From positions 1-35,264 of the forward strand of contig JAVVEH010000044.1 of NCBI GenBank assembly GCA_032251435.1: 35,264 nt of DNA, given 5' to 3'. This DNA comes from JAVVEH01 sp032251435. Lineage in GTDB: Bacteria > Verrucomicrobiota > Lentisphaeria > Oligosphaerales > MVZH01. How positions within the stretch are numbered: position 1 is the first letter of the stretch; each line of letters opens with the position of its first letter. Of the stretch, positions 17,682-25,607 are shown piece after piece. A program made the translations under genes and the position numbers. The notes under the pieces are model-generated. The model was not told the origin of the DNA. It did not search any database and saw only the letters and a list, made by a program, of their open reading frames with translations.

Positions 17682-18014
17682 GTGATTCTCCTGTTTAAAC
17701 GTATTTATTGACGGATTTGACAGATATAAACAACCACTGCGGCCATCTCACCGGTATTCCGAAGACAGCCGCGACTCACTTTCAAAGATTTCAGCGGAAA
17801 ATGTCTAATAGAAATGAAACATTCGCTTTTTTAAACAACGTGCTAAAGATAGCCTGACACGGCGGGGATGCAAGGCTGACACTGTCCTCTTGTCAGGAGC
17901 GGCCTTTTCTGAGAGTGCCGGGTCCTCAACCGCTACTGGAGCGGCCGCCAGCGCTATATGACGCTGACGTGGACCATAAGTTTTCTAGCGGCCGCCGTTT
18001 TCCCTGTTTTCCTT
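17682..18014. other. Intergenic region with three AGCGGCC repeats
   Basis: This 333-base spacer should hold the promoter of the esterase gene near its left end. AGCGGCC occurs near 17897, 17939 and 17987, twice as AGCGGCCGCC. The inverted repeat CAGCG/CGCTG lies between the last two. No gene or clear terminator is visible. Confidence 0.4.
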
Positions 18015-19076
18015 TCAAAAACTCACGTCAAGCCTCAGTAGGACGGAACCGTAGCGCGATAGATTGCGCTGGTCCTCAAACTCATCGCTGCGCAGTGTGT
18101 GCGAGAGGCTGATTTCGGCCCAGTGCCAGCGGGCGGCTATGCCAAAGCTAAATTCGCCGACCCATGGTTCTGAGTTAACCGACTCGTCCCAATCGTGAAA
18201 GAGCGGGCCGTCGAGCGTGATGTCGTGCAGTACCGCATAGCCGCGCAGGCCGGCAAAGCCATACAAAGAAAAATTCGCGTCAGTCGAATGGTCATTCTCG
18301 AAGATGGCCTCGGTGAAACTGCCTAGCTGTACCCGGGGCGATGCGTAAGTTGTCCGCAAGTTATAGCCGACCCGTATGAGTGCGCCCAAATAGGCGTCGG
18401 TGCGCAGGTTGCCCAGGGCCATACCCCATTCGTAGAAACCGTCCACTTGAATTGGCCAGCGCCGCGTTTTATCCCAAAAAGTGAGTCGCTGTTTGTGGTC
18501 TAAGTGTACATTCACAGTCAGTTCGGTGGGCACCTGCGAATCCCAGCCTTGAAAGACTGGACTATCGGAGATGTTTTGGTGGACCCATTTTTGAGTGTCG
18601 CCCGCATAGCTATGGCGACCGGTGGCGCCTATGGAGACAGTAGCTGTGCCGGCTGAGTCACCGACGCTGGCCTGCAACGAGAATTCCAGTCCGAGCCAGC
18701 CGGCGTAGGGGCGTTCGCCGGGGGGAGGCGTCACTGGGACAGGGCTTTTGGGTGTGAACATCAGTTGACTGAGCCCGATGCCGTATTGTAGGTGAAGACC
18801 GTTCTCATCCGGAAAACGAAAATTACTAAGAGGATCGTCCCGCTCCGCGCCGGTTAGACTCAGAAGTGTGTTTTGAATGAAATTGTGCGTACTGGAATCG
18901 GCCGGGAGTTGGCGGGCGAACGCGACGCGCGCGCCGTTGGTGTAGCCATCGTCAGTTCCGGTGAGTAGATCGTTGTCAAATTGGACGATGGTTTGCCAAT
19001 GTTCATCGGTTTCCGCGGCTCCATTTTGGAGGCAGCGGAATACGATGAGAATGATGAGCGAAAGTTGGCGAAGCAT
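18015..19076 (-). CDS. lpxR: LpxR-family outer-membrane lipid A deacylase
   Basis: A 353-aa outer-membrane beta-barrel protein of the LpxR (DUF2219) family, which removes the 3'-acyloxyacyl chain of lipid A. A signal peptide covers about residues 1-21. The family N-terminal active-site strand follows as VQFDNDLLTGTDDGYTNG, with Asn35 and Asp36 matching the conserved Asn-Asp pair. ERPYAGWLGLEF and the GRHSYAGDTQKWVHQ segment (catalytic His region) match the family. The C-terminus ends in VLLRLDVSF, the aromatic terminal residue expected for barrel assembly. It stands alone in the minus direction. It implies a lipid A-containing outer membrane. Ribosome-site evidence at the ATG is weak. Confidence 0.88.
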   Translation of the reverse strand: MLRQLSLIILIVFRCLQNGAAETDEHWQTIVQFDNDLLTGTDDGYTNGARVAFARQLPADSSTHNFIQNTLLSLTGAERDDPLSNFRFPDENGLHLQYGIGLSQLMFTPKSPVPVTPPPGERPYAGWLGLEFSLQASVGDSAGTATVSIGATGRHSYAGDTQKWVHQNISDSPVFQGWDSQVPTELTVNVHLDHKQRLTFWDKTRRWPIQVDGFYEWGMALGNLRTDAYLGALIRVGYNLRTTYASPRVQLGSFTEAIFENDHSTDANFSLYGFAGLRGYAVLHDITLDGPLFHDWDESVNSEPWVGEFSFGIAARWHWAEISLSHTLRSDEFEDQRNLSRYGSVLLRLDVSF

Positions 19077-19122
19077 CGGCTTTATTTAAGACCTGTAAGT
19101 CCAGTAAATCAACCGCAATGGT

Positions 19123-19251
19123 ATGGACACCTTAACCTTGAAGACAATGATCGAGCTGTTTAAGCGGAAGCTCTTTCAGGCCGTGCTGCTGGGAAATATC
19201 ATCACCTCAAGCGTGGGCGCCCTGATGGTGTATCTGGCGGGACGACCATGA
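19123..19251 (+). CDS. Possible 42-aa membrane peptide
   Basis: A short open frame with one hydrophobic helix (AVLLGNIITSSVGALMVYLA) after a basic N-terminus (LFKRKLFQ). It starts 46 bases from the divergent lpxR start and ends just before the tRNA promoter region. It is GC-rich like the core genes. It could be a real small inner-membrane protein or a gene remnant. No ribosome site is convincing and I recognise no family. Confidence 0.3.
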   Translation: MDTLTLKTMIELFKRKLFQAVLLGNIITSSVGALMVYLAGRP

Positions 19252-19278
19252 TTCTGTCAAAAAAAAACATTTTTGCCC

Positions 19279-19306
19279 TTGTTCTGTCGGGTATCCATGC
19301 TACATT
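19279..19306 (+). promoter_or_regulatory. Candidate promoter of the initiator tRNA gene
   Basis: TTGTTC (19279-19284) and TACATT (19301-19306) are spaced by 16 bases and lie 50 bases before the tRNA. CTGTCG (19284-19289) and CGACAG (19317-19322) form an inverted repeat around the -10 element. Confidence 0.35.
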
Positions 19307-19355
19307 ATGAACTGTTCGACAGGGAATAACCTGTTGAACCTAACTGAATACATGA

Positions 19356-19432
<77 letters not shown>

Positions 19433-19437
19433 TTTAA

Positions 19438-19470
19438 AAAAACCCAGCCATCCTAGGTGGCTGGGTTTTT
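19438..19470 (+). terminator. Strong intrinsic terminator of the tRNA gene
   Basis: A perfect 13-bp stem AAAAACCCAGCCA/TGGCTGGGTTTTT (19438-19450 with 19458-19470), loop TCCTAGG, followed by a T-rich tail. It works in either direction in principle and marks the edge of the minus-strand accessory region. Confidence 0.92.
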
Positions 19471-19474
19471 CTTT

Positions 19475-19949
19475 GTGCATGGGGTTAGGATAGATTGAAC
19501 TCTGGGAGCTTAAGGTTATGAGCCTGACGATGCAGTCTGGAGATAATGCCGACAATAGTGAAATTCCGAAGCGAACAGGTTCGCATTCCCCGCCTATCTG
19601 AGTGCAAGCGGAACTTTCTGGGCATATGAGATACGTCTGAGTGCATAGCGAGGGATCGTCGATGAAGTGGTCTCCCAAACCCAAAACATCTATGTCATCT
19701 ATGACTCGATTGATTTTGGTACCTTTTTTCGATTTTTTGCATTTTCTGGTTGGTAGTCCAATCAGGTCGCGACAAAACGGCACTAAGCCTCCCTATTTCC
19801 CCAATCGGGTCGCGGTTCACCCACCTTCCCAGCTCCGGACTGTAGCTGCGCAGGCCGAAAGCGACAGAAAAAACTTCCGCATAGGCAGATTTCGGTTCGG
19901 GTGAGCTTCGTAGCGATACGTCAGGGGGTTGGGAAATTGGGCAGACCAT
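19475..19949 (-). pseudogene. Decayed RHS tip cassette A
   Basis: The frame from the ATG at 19949 starts MVCPISQPPDVSLR and contains AEVFSVAFGLRSYSPELGRW followed by VNRDPIGEIG, the end of an RHS-repeat core. It then leaves the RHS frame and stops at 19695. A continuation is visible in another frame as IDVLGLGDHFIDDPS, where D.LGL is the usual core/tip junction, running to about 19480. At least one frameshift therefore broke the gene. An 18-base inverted copy of the tRNA anticodon arm (19513-19530) lies inside its decayed tail. No immunity gene follows, only the tRNA terminator. Confidence 0.7.
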
Positions 19950-20062
19950 GGGGTTAAATTAGCGGTAGAAAAAGGGGTTTATTACCCCAAAAGGGGGGGG
20001 GGAAGTTCAGAATAATGATTTCCCCGACCTTTCGTTCTCTCAGTAGTTTCAGTGGGTGAATT

Positions 20063-20245
20063 TTAAGCAGACGCCACAGTTTTTTTTTGCTTGGGTTTCC
20101 TTGGAGGGAATGAGACAAGCTCTCTGCCTGGTTGCTTCTGCCGTTTTTGAATGTTCTCAAAAATAGCATCCATGTCATGGCCACATTCCCTGGCATATTC
20201 TTCCCGAAGCTCACGGGTCATTTTGACGATTGGATCTTGCCACAT
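20063..20245 (-). CDS. Antitoxin-like partner of the VapC-type toxin
   Basis: A 60-aa protein beginning MWQDPIVKMTRELREEYARE, with a basic, disordered-looking C-terminus (FPPRKPKQKKT). Short proteins of this type accompany PIN toxins of the neighbouring kind in many bacteria. It starts 16 bases behind the toxin stop with a good GAGGAA site, so the order is toxin first, antitoxin second. The role is inferred from context and pattern. Confidence 0.65.
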   Translation of the reverse strand: MWQDPIVKMTRELREEYARECGHDMDAIFENIQKRQKQPGRELVSFPPRKPKQKKTVASA

Positions 20246-20260
20246 AGTTTTTTCCTCATT

Positions 20261-20740
20261 TTACGGCAGTTCGGCCGGGGTACAAATTATCGGAGGTTCA
20301 TACCCATGAAACCGGCAGACAGTTTCAACTTTCGGGCGCATGACTGCATTGGCAATGTGAGTGCAGTTCCATGTTAGAAGGTAGTGCATACCGTTCACAG
20401 TGGCCACCGAAATGTGATAGGCGTCAATTTCCGATCCTTTTGGCAACGGGCCTTCCGCGATCAGTGCCTGTGCCAGTTTTTCTACCTCTAGTGTAACTTC
20501 AAGTTCTGGAAAATCTTCAATGGCTTCCAGTCTTCTCGCCGCAGCTTCCGGATGACCTTTGGAGGCTTCCGCGGTTACAAATTCCGAGATAAAAAGATCA
20601 TATTTCTGACGGCTGGTTTCCCACCAATCAAGTGTGGCGCTCTGGTTGGCCATAACCCGAAGGTCATTGCTGGGGCGCGCAGTCAAATAACTTGGGATTG
20701 ATGTTTCGATATATACGGATGGTTTCGCATCGTTTTCCAT
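20261..20740 (-). CDS. VapC-family PIN-domain toxin
   Basis: A 159-aa PIN-like RNase of a type II toxin-antitoxin system. The N-terminal strand reads SVYIETSIPSYLTARPS, with Glu at the usual first Asp position, as is common in this subfamily. Further landmarks are LFISEFVTAEASKG, EIDAYHISVATVNG with the conserved Asp, and the closing LLTWNCTHIAN. The open frame extends 28 codons upstream, but the ATG at 20740 begins the domain cleanly. It is followed by its candidate antitoxin. The pair sits between RHS remnant A and a decayed primase/recombinase copy, so it is part of the accessory region. Confidence 0.8.
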   Translation of the reverse strand: MENDAKPSVYIETSIPSYLTARPSNDLRVMANQSATLDWWETSRQKYDLFISEFVTAEASKGHPEAAARRLEAIEDFPELEVTLEVEKLAQALIAEGPLPKGSEIDAYHISVATVNGMHYLLTWNCTHIANAVMRPKVETVCRFHGYEPPIICTPAELP

Positions 20741-20879
20741 AGCGAATACAATACAGGCTTTCGTGCACTTCGGCAAGTGTTTATCTTTTTTGGGGGGGCA
20801 CTTTTCCTGCTCCTGCTCATCCATTTCTCAGGCATGGCTCAACGGAAGGCAGAGAAAACAGGGTTTGTTTTTTTCGGGT

Positions 20880-21110
20880 GTTTCCACCTGGCCGAATTGT
20901 CCGGCATCTTCTACGGTTATGGGGCGGTCATTTTTTTAAGGGGGTCTTGACCACTTTTTGTGGGATATTGCCTATCTTTACACTCTTTACCCCTTCCCCA
21001 TCAATATGTTAAGGTGGTTCAGAATATACCGAACCACCCTCGGAACGGTGGGTTAACAGGGGGTGAACGGGGGTGAATTCTATAGGAATTCTGTTGAATC
21101 CGCACAGGAA
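20880..21110 (-). pseudogene. Decayed copy of the primase/recombinase junction
   Basis: Read on the minus strand, this stretch repeats the junction of the intact element at 25555-25700. It has GAATTCCNNTAGAATTCACCC, CACCGTTCCG followed by GGG, and AGTGGTCAAGACCCC (20941-20958 against 25560-25576), in the same order and similar spacing. In the intact element these encode the primase C-terminus and the recombinase segment SGQDPFEND. Here the frames are broken by stops. It is therefore a remnant of a second element of the same kind. Confidence 0.65.
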
Positions 21111-21282
21111 AGGTGGAAACAAAAAAACGGTAGGCGCGGGGATCGCAGATTAACGTAATTGGTTTAGGAATTATCACTGTCAGTACCTTTGACTACAAAT
21201 TAGCTTACTCCAAAAGACTGATTTTGCAAGTCGCTGACTGACAATGTGATGCATATTCATCTGCCACTTTTTCCGGCCGTTC

Positions 21283-21369
21283 TTACACGACAAACGACTC
21301 CAAGCACATTTTCCTGTCCGCCTGACCGTCATAGTGATACGGCAGGGGGTGGGAAACGGGGCAGACCAT
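21283..21369 (-). pseudogene. Truncated RHS core remnant B
   Basis: From the ATG at 21369 the sequence gives MVCPVSHPLPYHYDGQ and stops after 28 codons. It matches the first 60 or so bases of the other RHS core copies but lacks the GRWINRDPIGE part and any tip. The upstream conserved junction (21370-21490) is present. It looks like a cassette whose tip was lost or replaced. Confidence 0.7.
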
Positions 21370-21490
21370 GAGGTTAAAATAAAGCTTGGAAGAGGGCTTT
21401 CCACCCAATTGTCGTAATGGGGAGTTGGTATGGCGGAATTTGCGGGGGCCGCAGGTCAAAAAGTGTTAAAGGAAAATCGGATTGACTCGG
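21370..21490 (-). repeat. Conserved RHS cassette junction, copy 1
   Basis: DNA upstream of core remnant B shares GCTTGGAAGAGGGCTTTC (21384-21401), AATGGGGAGT and GTTAAAgGnAAATCGG with the junction at 34064-34200. Homology between cassettes therefore starts before the RHS core, giving about 270 bases of common DNA around a complete joint. Confidence 0.7.
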
Positions 21491-21568
21491 CCTTACGTAC
21501 TGTTACTTTACTTCCCTGGACCGGTTCTAAGACCTCGGTTATAGTTCTAAAAAGGTATCCACCAAATT

Positions 21569-21955
21569 TTATCCCAAAAGGAATATCCGGGGTACCAACT
21601 GGCGTAAAAATACACGCCGTACGACACCAAATATATTGCGCATATAGTTAAGAATAATATGGATAATAGAAGTGCCCACATAATTCGCTTTCTGTTTTTT
21701 TGCAGTCAGCAATATCAGTAAAGTAGCTACGATTCCAACAGGAAAAATCCAATTGATTGAGATGGTGAGTATGTCGGTTTGAAGGCAACCAAGTAAGCAC
21801 AGCAAAACGTGATCCAGAAGATATGCATTGGCAATTCTCAAAATGAGAATCGCATAGAGGAGTGTCACTCCGCTAAAACCGAAAAGTACCCAAGCGAAAA
21901 CAGCGGCAAGAGTTCTACTTGGCCAAAATCCTCTTTGCATTCGCATCAACTCCAT
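21569..21955 (-). CDS. Membrane protein, candidate immunity partner of tip C
   Basis: A 128-aa protein with about three membrane helices (AAVFAWVLFGFSGVTLLYAI, a second around LLDHVLLCLLGCL, a third around INWIFPVGIVATLLILL) and a basic C-terminal tail. Its ATG at 21955 overlaps the stop of the zinc-peptidase-like RHS tip (TAATG), the tightest toxin/partner coupling in the array. The frame is open 25 codons further upstream, but that part lies inside the tip gene. No family is recognised. The immunity role is inferred only from position and membrane nature. Confidence 0.6.
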   Translation of the reverse strand: MELMRMQRGFWPSRTLAAVFAWVLFGFSGVTLLYAILILRIANAYLLDHVLLCLLGCLQTDILTISINWIFPVGIVATLLILLTAKKQKANYVGTSIIHIILNYMRNIFGVVRRVFLRQLVPRIFLLG

Positions 21956-22815
21956 TAGTCCCAAAGGTCCCATTTTCTGACCATTCGAAGGTATGTCTTT
22001 GAACCAACTAACGGCGGTTTTTCTGCCCATTTATACCGAGGGCGCTTGCACATGAGATAATGGTCATCTTTTTCCCCATAATGTTTGGCACCAATTACAG
22101 CATGGAGTAATTCGTGACTTATCAAGTAGGGTGCTATTTGCTGCCAGAATTTTTTCTTCCCCAGCCCCGCGACTTCTCTGGGAAGCCCGTCACCAGCATC
22201 ACTGGATGCCCAACTATAAGCCTCCATGACTCGTAGGCCATATACAGTCGCACTGTATTTTGACGAGAACCCCAACCATTCTCCCAAATAGATTGGGCTA
22301 TATATTAATTTTGGGGGTGTTTTTTCATCTGATAAGTGTAGGGTGGTAACAACGACATCCTTGAAACACTATTTGGGCTGGTTTGGGAAAAACGGGTCAT
22401 CTTCTCCACCAAGAGAGCTGTAATTACCTTTACCCGTTTTCGCCCCCTTAACAGTGCTAGCAAACACAGCGCCCCACTTAACTTTATCATGCATCCGATT
22501 GAGATACCATGAAAGGGTTTTCCAAGAAGCGGGAGGCAGTTGAGATTGAGCGTCTTGTTTGACCAATATCACCACAGCTATCTCGTCAGGTTTCATACCT
22601 AGAAAATCAACCAATCCCATTGATTTATTCAGGACAAACCCATAAAGATTCTCCCCCCCATCCTCCCCAATCGGATCGCGGTTAATCCAGCGGCCGAGGA
22701 CGGGACTGTATGAACGGCGGCCGGAAGCGACAAAAAAAACTTCCGCATACACGTTTTCGGGTTTTCTTGACCTTCGTAGGCGTAGTTCAGGGGGTTGGGA
22801 AATCGGACAAACCAT
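21955..22815 (-). pseudogene. RHS tip C with zinc-peptidase-like domain, interrupted by one amber codon
   Basis: The frame starts MVCPISQPPELRLRR, runs through SYSPVLGRWINRDPIGEDGG (RHS core end) and NLYGFVLNKS...VDFLGM (junction) into a tip, then meets TAG at 22369-22371. The same frame continues without another stop for 138 codons to 21955. It reads DVVVTTLHLSDEKTPP next and later carries ISHELLHAVIGAKHYGEKDD. HELLH (about residues 234-238) is a zincin motif, with nearby His/Asp as possible third ligands. The single in-frame stop indicates a recent nonsense mutation of a 286-codon gene. Recoding is unlikely because uxaC and two M42 genes end with TAG. Toxin function is inferred from the RHS context. 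Confidence 0.75.
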
Positions 22816-22922
22816 GGGGTAAGTTAGTGCTTAGGAGGGAGGCATGCAACCGGTGCCCCAAATGATTGTTTTCTTGGAAGAAGTTGGTTGAAAGCAAATC
22901 CGGATTCGGATTTTTTCGCAGT

Positions 22923-23168
22923 TTAGGCTTCCGGTATACGGTCGTAATCAGGTGGAGGCGCAGCCGGCACTTCCGCAAAAGCATCCGCGAAAGTGACGTT
23001 TTTCCCACGTCCAGCTCTTGCTTTGATTAGATCAATGGTCTCTAGTGCAGCCATTTTTTCGGCAAGCGCAGTTACGATCATGGTGTTAAGAGAAATGTGA
23101 TCCTTTTGGGAGAAAACACGTGCTCTAGTGTGTAGTGAATCTGGAAGTCTCAGTGTTACTTGACTCAT
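22923..23168 (-). CDS. Ribbon-helix-helix antitoxin
   Basis: An 81-aa protein with an Arc/HicB-type ribbon-helix-helix: VTLRLPDSLHTRARVFSQK, then HISLNTMIVTALAEKM. The C-terminal acidic/proline-rich tail is typical of antitoxins that wrap their toxin. Its ATG overlaps the stop of the PIN toxin gene (ATGA), so the pair is co-translated, toxin first. It probably represses its own operon, as this class does. Confidence 0.82.
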   Translation of the reverse strand: MSQVTLRLPDSLHTRARVFSQKDHISLNTMIVTALAEKMAALETIDLIKARAGRGKNVTFADAFAEVPAAPPPDYDRIPEA

Positions 23169-23590
23169 GGTAATAATCCCAGTTGTTTAAGCAAATTCCC
23201 CGGAGAAACAGGCTGAACTCCAAGTTCATGAGCTTTGATAAAATCTTTAATATTGTGAGTTACGATATAACGAGTTCCGGCAGATAGTGCGCATTCGAGA
23301 ACCATATTGTCATCAGCGTCGTTTAAAAAAGGCCTCCAAAGAAAGTGAATATCAACTGGAACCGCATGCGCGCAAAAGTAGTCAAGAATCAGTTCCTTTG
23401 AGTTTTCTGATATGCGCCTTCTTTTCACAAAACGCCCCAATACTTCTTCATACTCGTAAAAAAGGGGGACTGAAATTGCAGCCCTCACTGCCTCTTTTTC
23501 TAATTCTCGCAGTAATCGGTAAGATGCCCCCAAAGACGACTGTAGAGCTGCAACTAAAACGTTAGTGTCAATTGTTATGAGTTCAGGCAT
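23165..23590 (-). CDS. PIN-family toxin of the COG1569 type
   Basis: A 141-aa PIN-domain RNase. The first acidic residue is in LITIDTNVLVAALQS, the middle acidic cluster in VPLFYEYEEVLGRF, and the C-terminal acidic site in NDADDNMVLECALSAG, followed by YIVTHNIKDF. The ATG at 23590 is selected because the domain starts there. The frame extends 25 codons upstream without similarity. It forms an overlapping operon with the ribbon-helix-helix gene. The module lies between the recombinase genes and RHS cassette C, so it may be cargo of the mobile module or an independent insertion. Confidence 0.85.
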   Translation of the reverse strand: MPELITIDTNVLVAALQSSLGASYRLLRELEKEAVRAAISVPLFYEYEEVLGRFVKRRRISENSKELILDYFCAHAVPVDIHFLWRPFLNDADDNMVLECALSAGTRYIVTHNIKDFIKAHELGVQPVSPGNLLKQLGLLP

Positions 23591-23695
23591 GCCCTTAATA
23601 TAGGTGACACCATATAAGGATTCAAATGCAGTTTTTTTTATTTGATTCCACAAAGCTTTTTTCACACTTAAGCAAGCTTTTCTGTCCGCATTTTT

Positions 23696-24634
23696 TCATT
23701 TCTCCCGCTCCTCTTCATCCCTCTCCCTGGGGTGCGTCCTGTGATGAGTTTCTTTCAGGTCGGCGATATGCAGTTTCACGTAATGCTTGAGCGTGTCCAG
23801 GGATTCATGTCCGAGCATGCGGCTGACATGATAGATGCTGGCGTTGCCTTTGACCAGCTCGCTGGCGCAACTGCGGCGGAACACGTGGGCGGTGACCTCT
23901 CCTCCCAGTCCGGCCTTTTCGGCGATGTCGACGATGATCCTCCTCAGCGTATAGTAAGGCATGCGGTTGCCCTCACGGTCAAGAAACATCGCTTTCTCCT
24001 CCGGGTTCTTCACCAGACCCGGTCGGACACCCCGCAGGTAGCTTTCGAGAAAGCGGATGGCCGTCACCCCGACGGGCACGATCCGCTCTTTCTGTCCCTT
24101 CCCGCAAACCAGAGCGACATGTTCAGACAGGCTGACATCCCCGACATCCAGTCCCAGCAGTTCCGCGGCCCGCGTGCCGCTGGAATAGAGCGTCTCCAGC
24201 ATGGTCCGGTTCCGGTGGCCGGCCGGTGTCGACATGTCGATGGAGTCCAGCATGGCTCTGATCTTCTCATGGGGCAGGACACGGGGCAGCGGCTCCGGTG
24301 TCCGGACGTATTTCAGAACATGGGTCAACGCCCCCGCGATCATCCCCTCTTCGGCCAGGTATTCCAGAAACATCTGGATGCCTTCGATATTCTTGTTGAC
24401 GGTCCGGGGCTTGATCGGCAACCCCTCGGGATTCAGGCGTTTACTCAGACTGACTTGCCACGCGCGCGGATGTCTTCTCCGCAGGCGGTCGGGAGTTCTG
24501 ACACCGGCGGTCTCCTCCAGCCAGACAGCGAAGGCCTTTAAGGCGTAGCCTCTGACGCTGATGGTCCCCGGACGGAAATTCAGCGACTTCAGATGTTCAA
24601 GGTATTCATCGATCAGTTCGGTAATCAGTTTCAT
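23696..24634 (-). CDS. Tyrosine recombinase 1 of the mobile module
   Basis: A phage-integrase/XerC-type recombinase of about 312 aa. The N-terminal SAM-like DNA-binding domain is about residues 1-105. The catalytic domain shows Arg in GTRAAELLGL (about 154), Lys in GKGQKERIVPVG, HVFRRS, the GHESLD box and Tyr in LKHYVKL, so all catalytic positions are present. The C-terminus is highly charged (HPRERDEEEREK). An ATG at 24634 or a TTG at 24652 could start it; neither has a strong ribosome site. It lies 22 bases behind recombinase 2, to which it is only distantly similar. A role in excision and integration of this module, together with recombinase 2, is the natural inference. Confidence 0.9.
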   Translation of the reverse strand: MKLITELIDEYLEHLKSLNFRPGTISVRGYALKAFAVWLEETAGVRTPDRLRRRHPRAWQVSLSKRLNPEGLPIKPRTVNKNIEGIQMFLEYLAEEGMIAGALTHVLKYVRTPEPLPRVLPHEKIRAMLDSIDMSTPAGHRNRTMLETLYSSGTRAAELLGLDVGDVSLSEHVALVCGKGQKERIVPVGVTAIRFLESYLRGVRPGLVKNPEEKAMFLDREGNRMPYYTLRRIIVDIAEKAGLGGEVTAHVFRRSCASELVKGNASIYHVSRMLGHESLDTLKHYVKLHIADLKETHHRTHPRERDEEEREK

Positions 24635-24656
24635 GTGACGGGTCACTTTCAATTTA

Positions 24657-25607
24657 TCACTGTCCAGGGCGACTTCCCTGATGCATCTCTTTTAAACCGC
24701 CGATGGTGATCCGCAGGTACTGGCTGAGATGCTTCATGTCGGCGTGACCCAGAAACTCCTTTATGGCGAAGGGACTGGCTCCGTTGTCGAGCATGTGGGT
24801 CGCCGCCGCCCGGCGCAGAGCGTGGGGCGTGTATTTCCTCGGCAGACCGGCCATCCGGATCCAGTGTCTGATCCGCACCGAGAGTCCCTGGCTGCTCAGC
24901 GGCCCCCCGTCCTTCCCGATCCACAGACAGCCGGGATCGGGCTTTTTCCCCAGCAGAAGCGGGCGGACGGTCTTCACATAAACTCCGGCCCATTTCAGGG
25001 CGCGTTTGCCGACAGGCACGCTACGCTGCTTCCCGCCTTTGCCGTTGACACGGAGCAGCCCGAAATCCCAGTCAAAGTCACCCGCTGTCAGGGCTGTGAC
25101 TTCCCCGAGACGCAGACCGGCGCCGTATACGGTTTCAATGACCGCCCGGTCACGGACACCGATTGGTGTCGATGTGTCGATGGTGGCCAGAAGGCGGAAC
25201 ACTTCGCCGACTGAGGGGACCACGGGCAGCCGGTCCGGCACGCGGTGGGGTTTCAATTTCCGGGCGGGATTCTCGAACAGCAGTCCCTGTTCGTCCAGCC
25301 AGTCAAACAACAGGCGGACACCGCGCAAGCGCTGTTCAACGGTCGCCACGCTGTTTCCTCTTTCGAACATGGCGCTCCGCCAGTTTTCCAGATCCCGCTT
25401 CGTCACATCCCGGAAACGCTCTTTGCCGACGCTATGTAGAAATTCCCCGAAGCGCTTCAGAGCCTCTCCACGGCAAGCCACGGTTTTAGGCCGCCGCCCG
25501 CTGGCGGCCAGCCATTCCAGCCAGGCCGCGGATACGGCTATGAAGCCGTCGTTTTCAAAGGGGTCTTGACCACTTTCTAAAGAAACGGAATTCTGTGAGT
25601 TTTTCAT
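24657..25607 (-). CDS. Tyrosine recombinase 2 of the mobile module
   Basis: A 316-aa tyrosine recombinase. Catalytic residues are Arg in GAGLRLGEVTAL (about 163), Lys in NGKGGKQRSVPVG, HALRRAAATHML, GHADMKHL and Tyr in LSQYLRI. The N-terminal core-binding domain is about residues 20-110 (SAAWLEWLAASGRRPKTV). The ATG at 25607 has a near-perfect AGGAGG site and overlaps the primase-like gene stop (ATGA), showing translational coupling. Two non-identical recombinases in tandem recall Tn554 tnpA/tnpB and recombinase-in-trio elements, but the ATPase upstream is different from those. Confidence 0.92.
   Translation of the reverse strand: MKNSQNSVSLESGQDPFENDGFIAVSAAWLEWLAASGRRPKTVACRGEALKRFGEFLHSVGKERFRDVTKRDLENWRSAMFERGNSVATVEQRLRGVRLLFDWLDEQGLLFENPARKLKPHRVPDRLPVVPSVGEVFRLLATIDTSTPIGVRDRAVIETVYGAGLRLGEVTALTAGDFDWDFGLLRVNGKGGKQRSVPVGKRALKWAGVYVKTVRPLLLGKKPDPGCLWIGKDGGPLSSQGLSVRIRHWIRMAGLPRKYTPHALRRAAATHMLDNGASPFAIKEFLGHADMKHLSQYLRITIGGLKEMHQGSRPGQ

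Noticed and set aside
17938..17997. NotI-like GCGGCCGC sites as cloning-vector residue
   Set aside because: The surrounding sequence is not vector-like and a third partial AGCGGCC copy occurs nearby, so it looks native.
22369..22371. Amber codon as a recoded sense codon
   Set aside because: uxaC and M42 copies 2 and 3 end with TAG, so TAG is an ordinary stop in this genome. A nonsense mutation is simpler.
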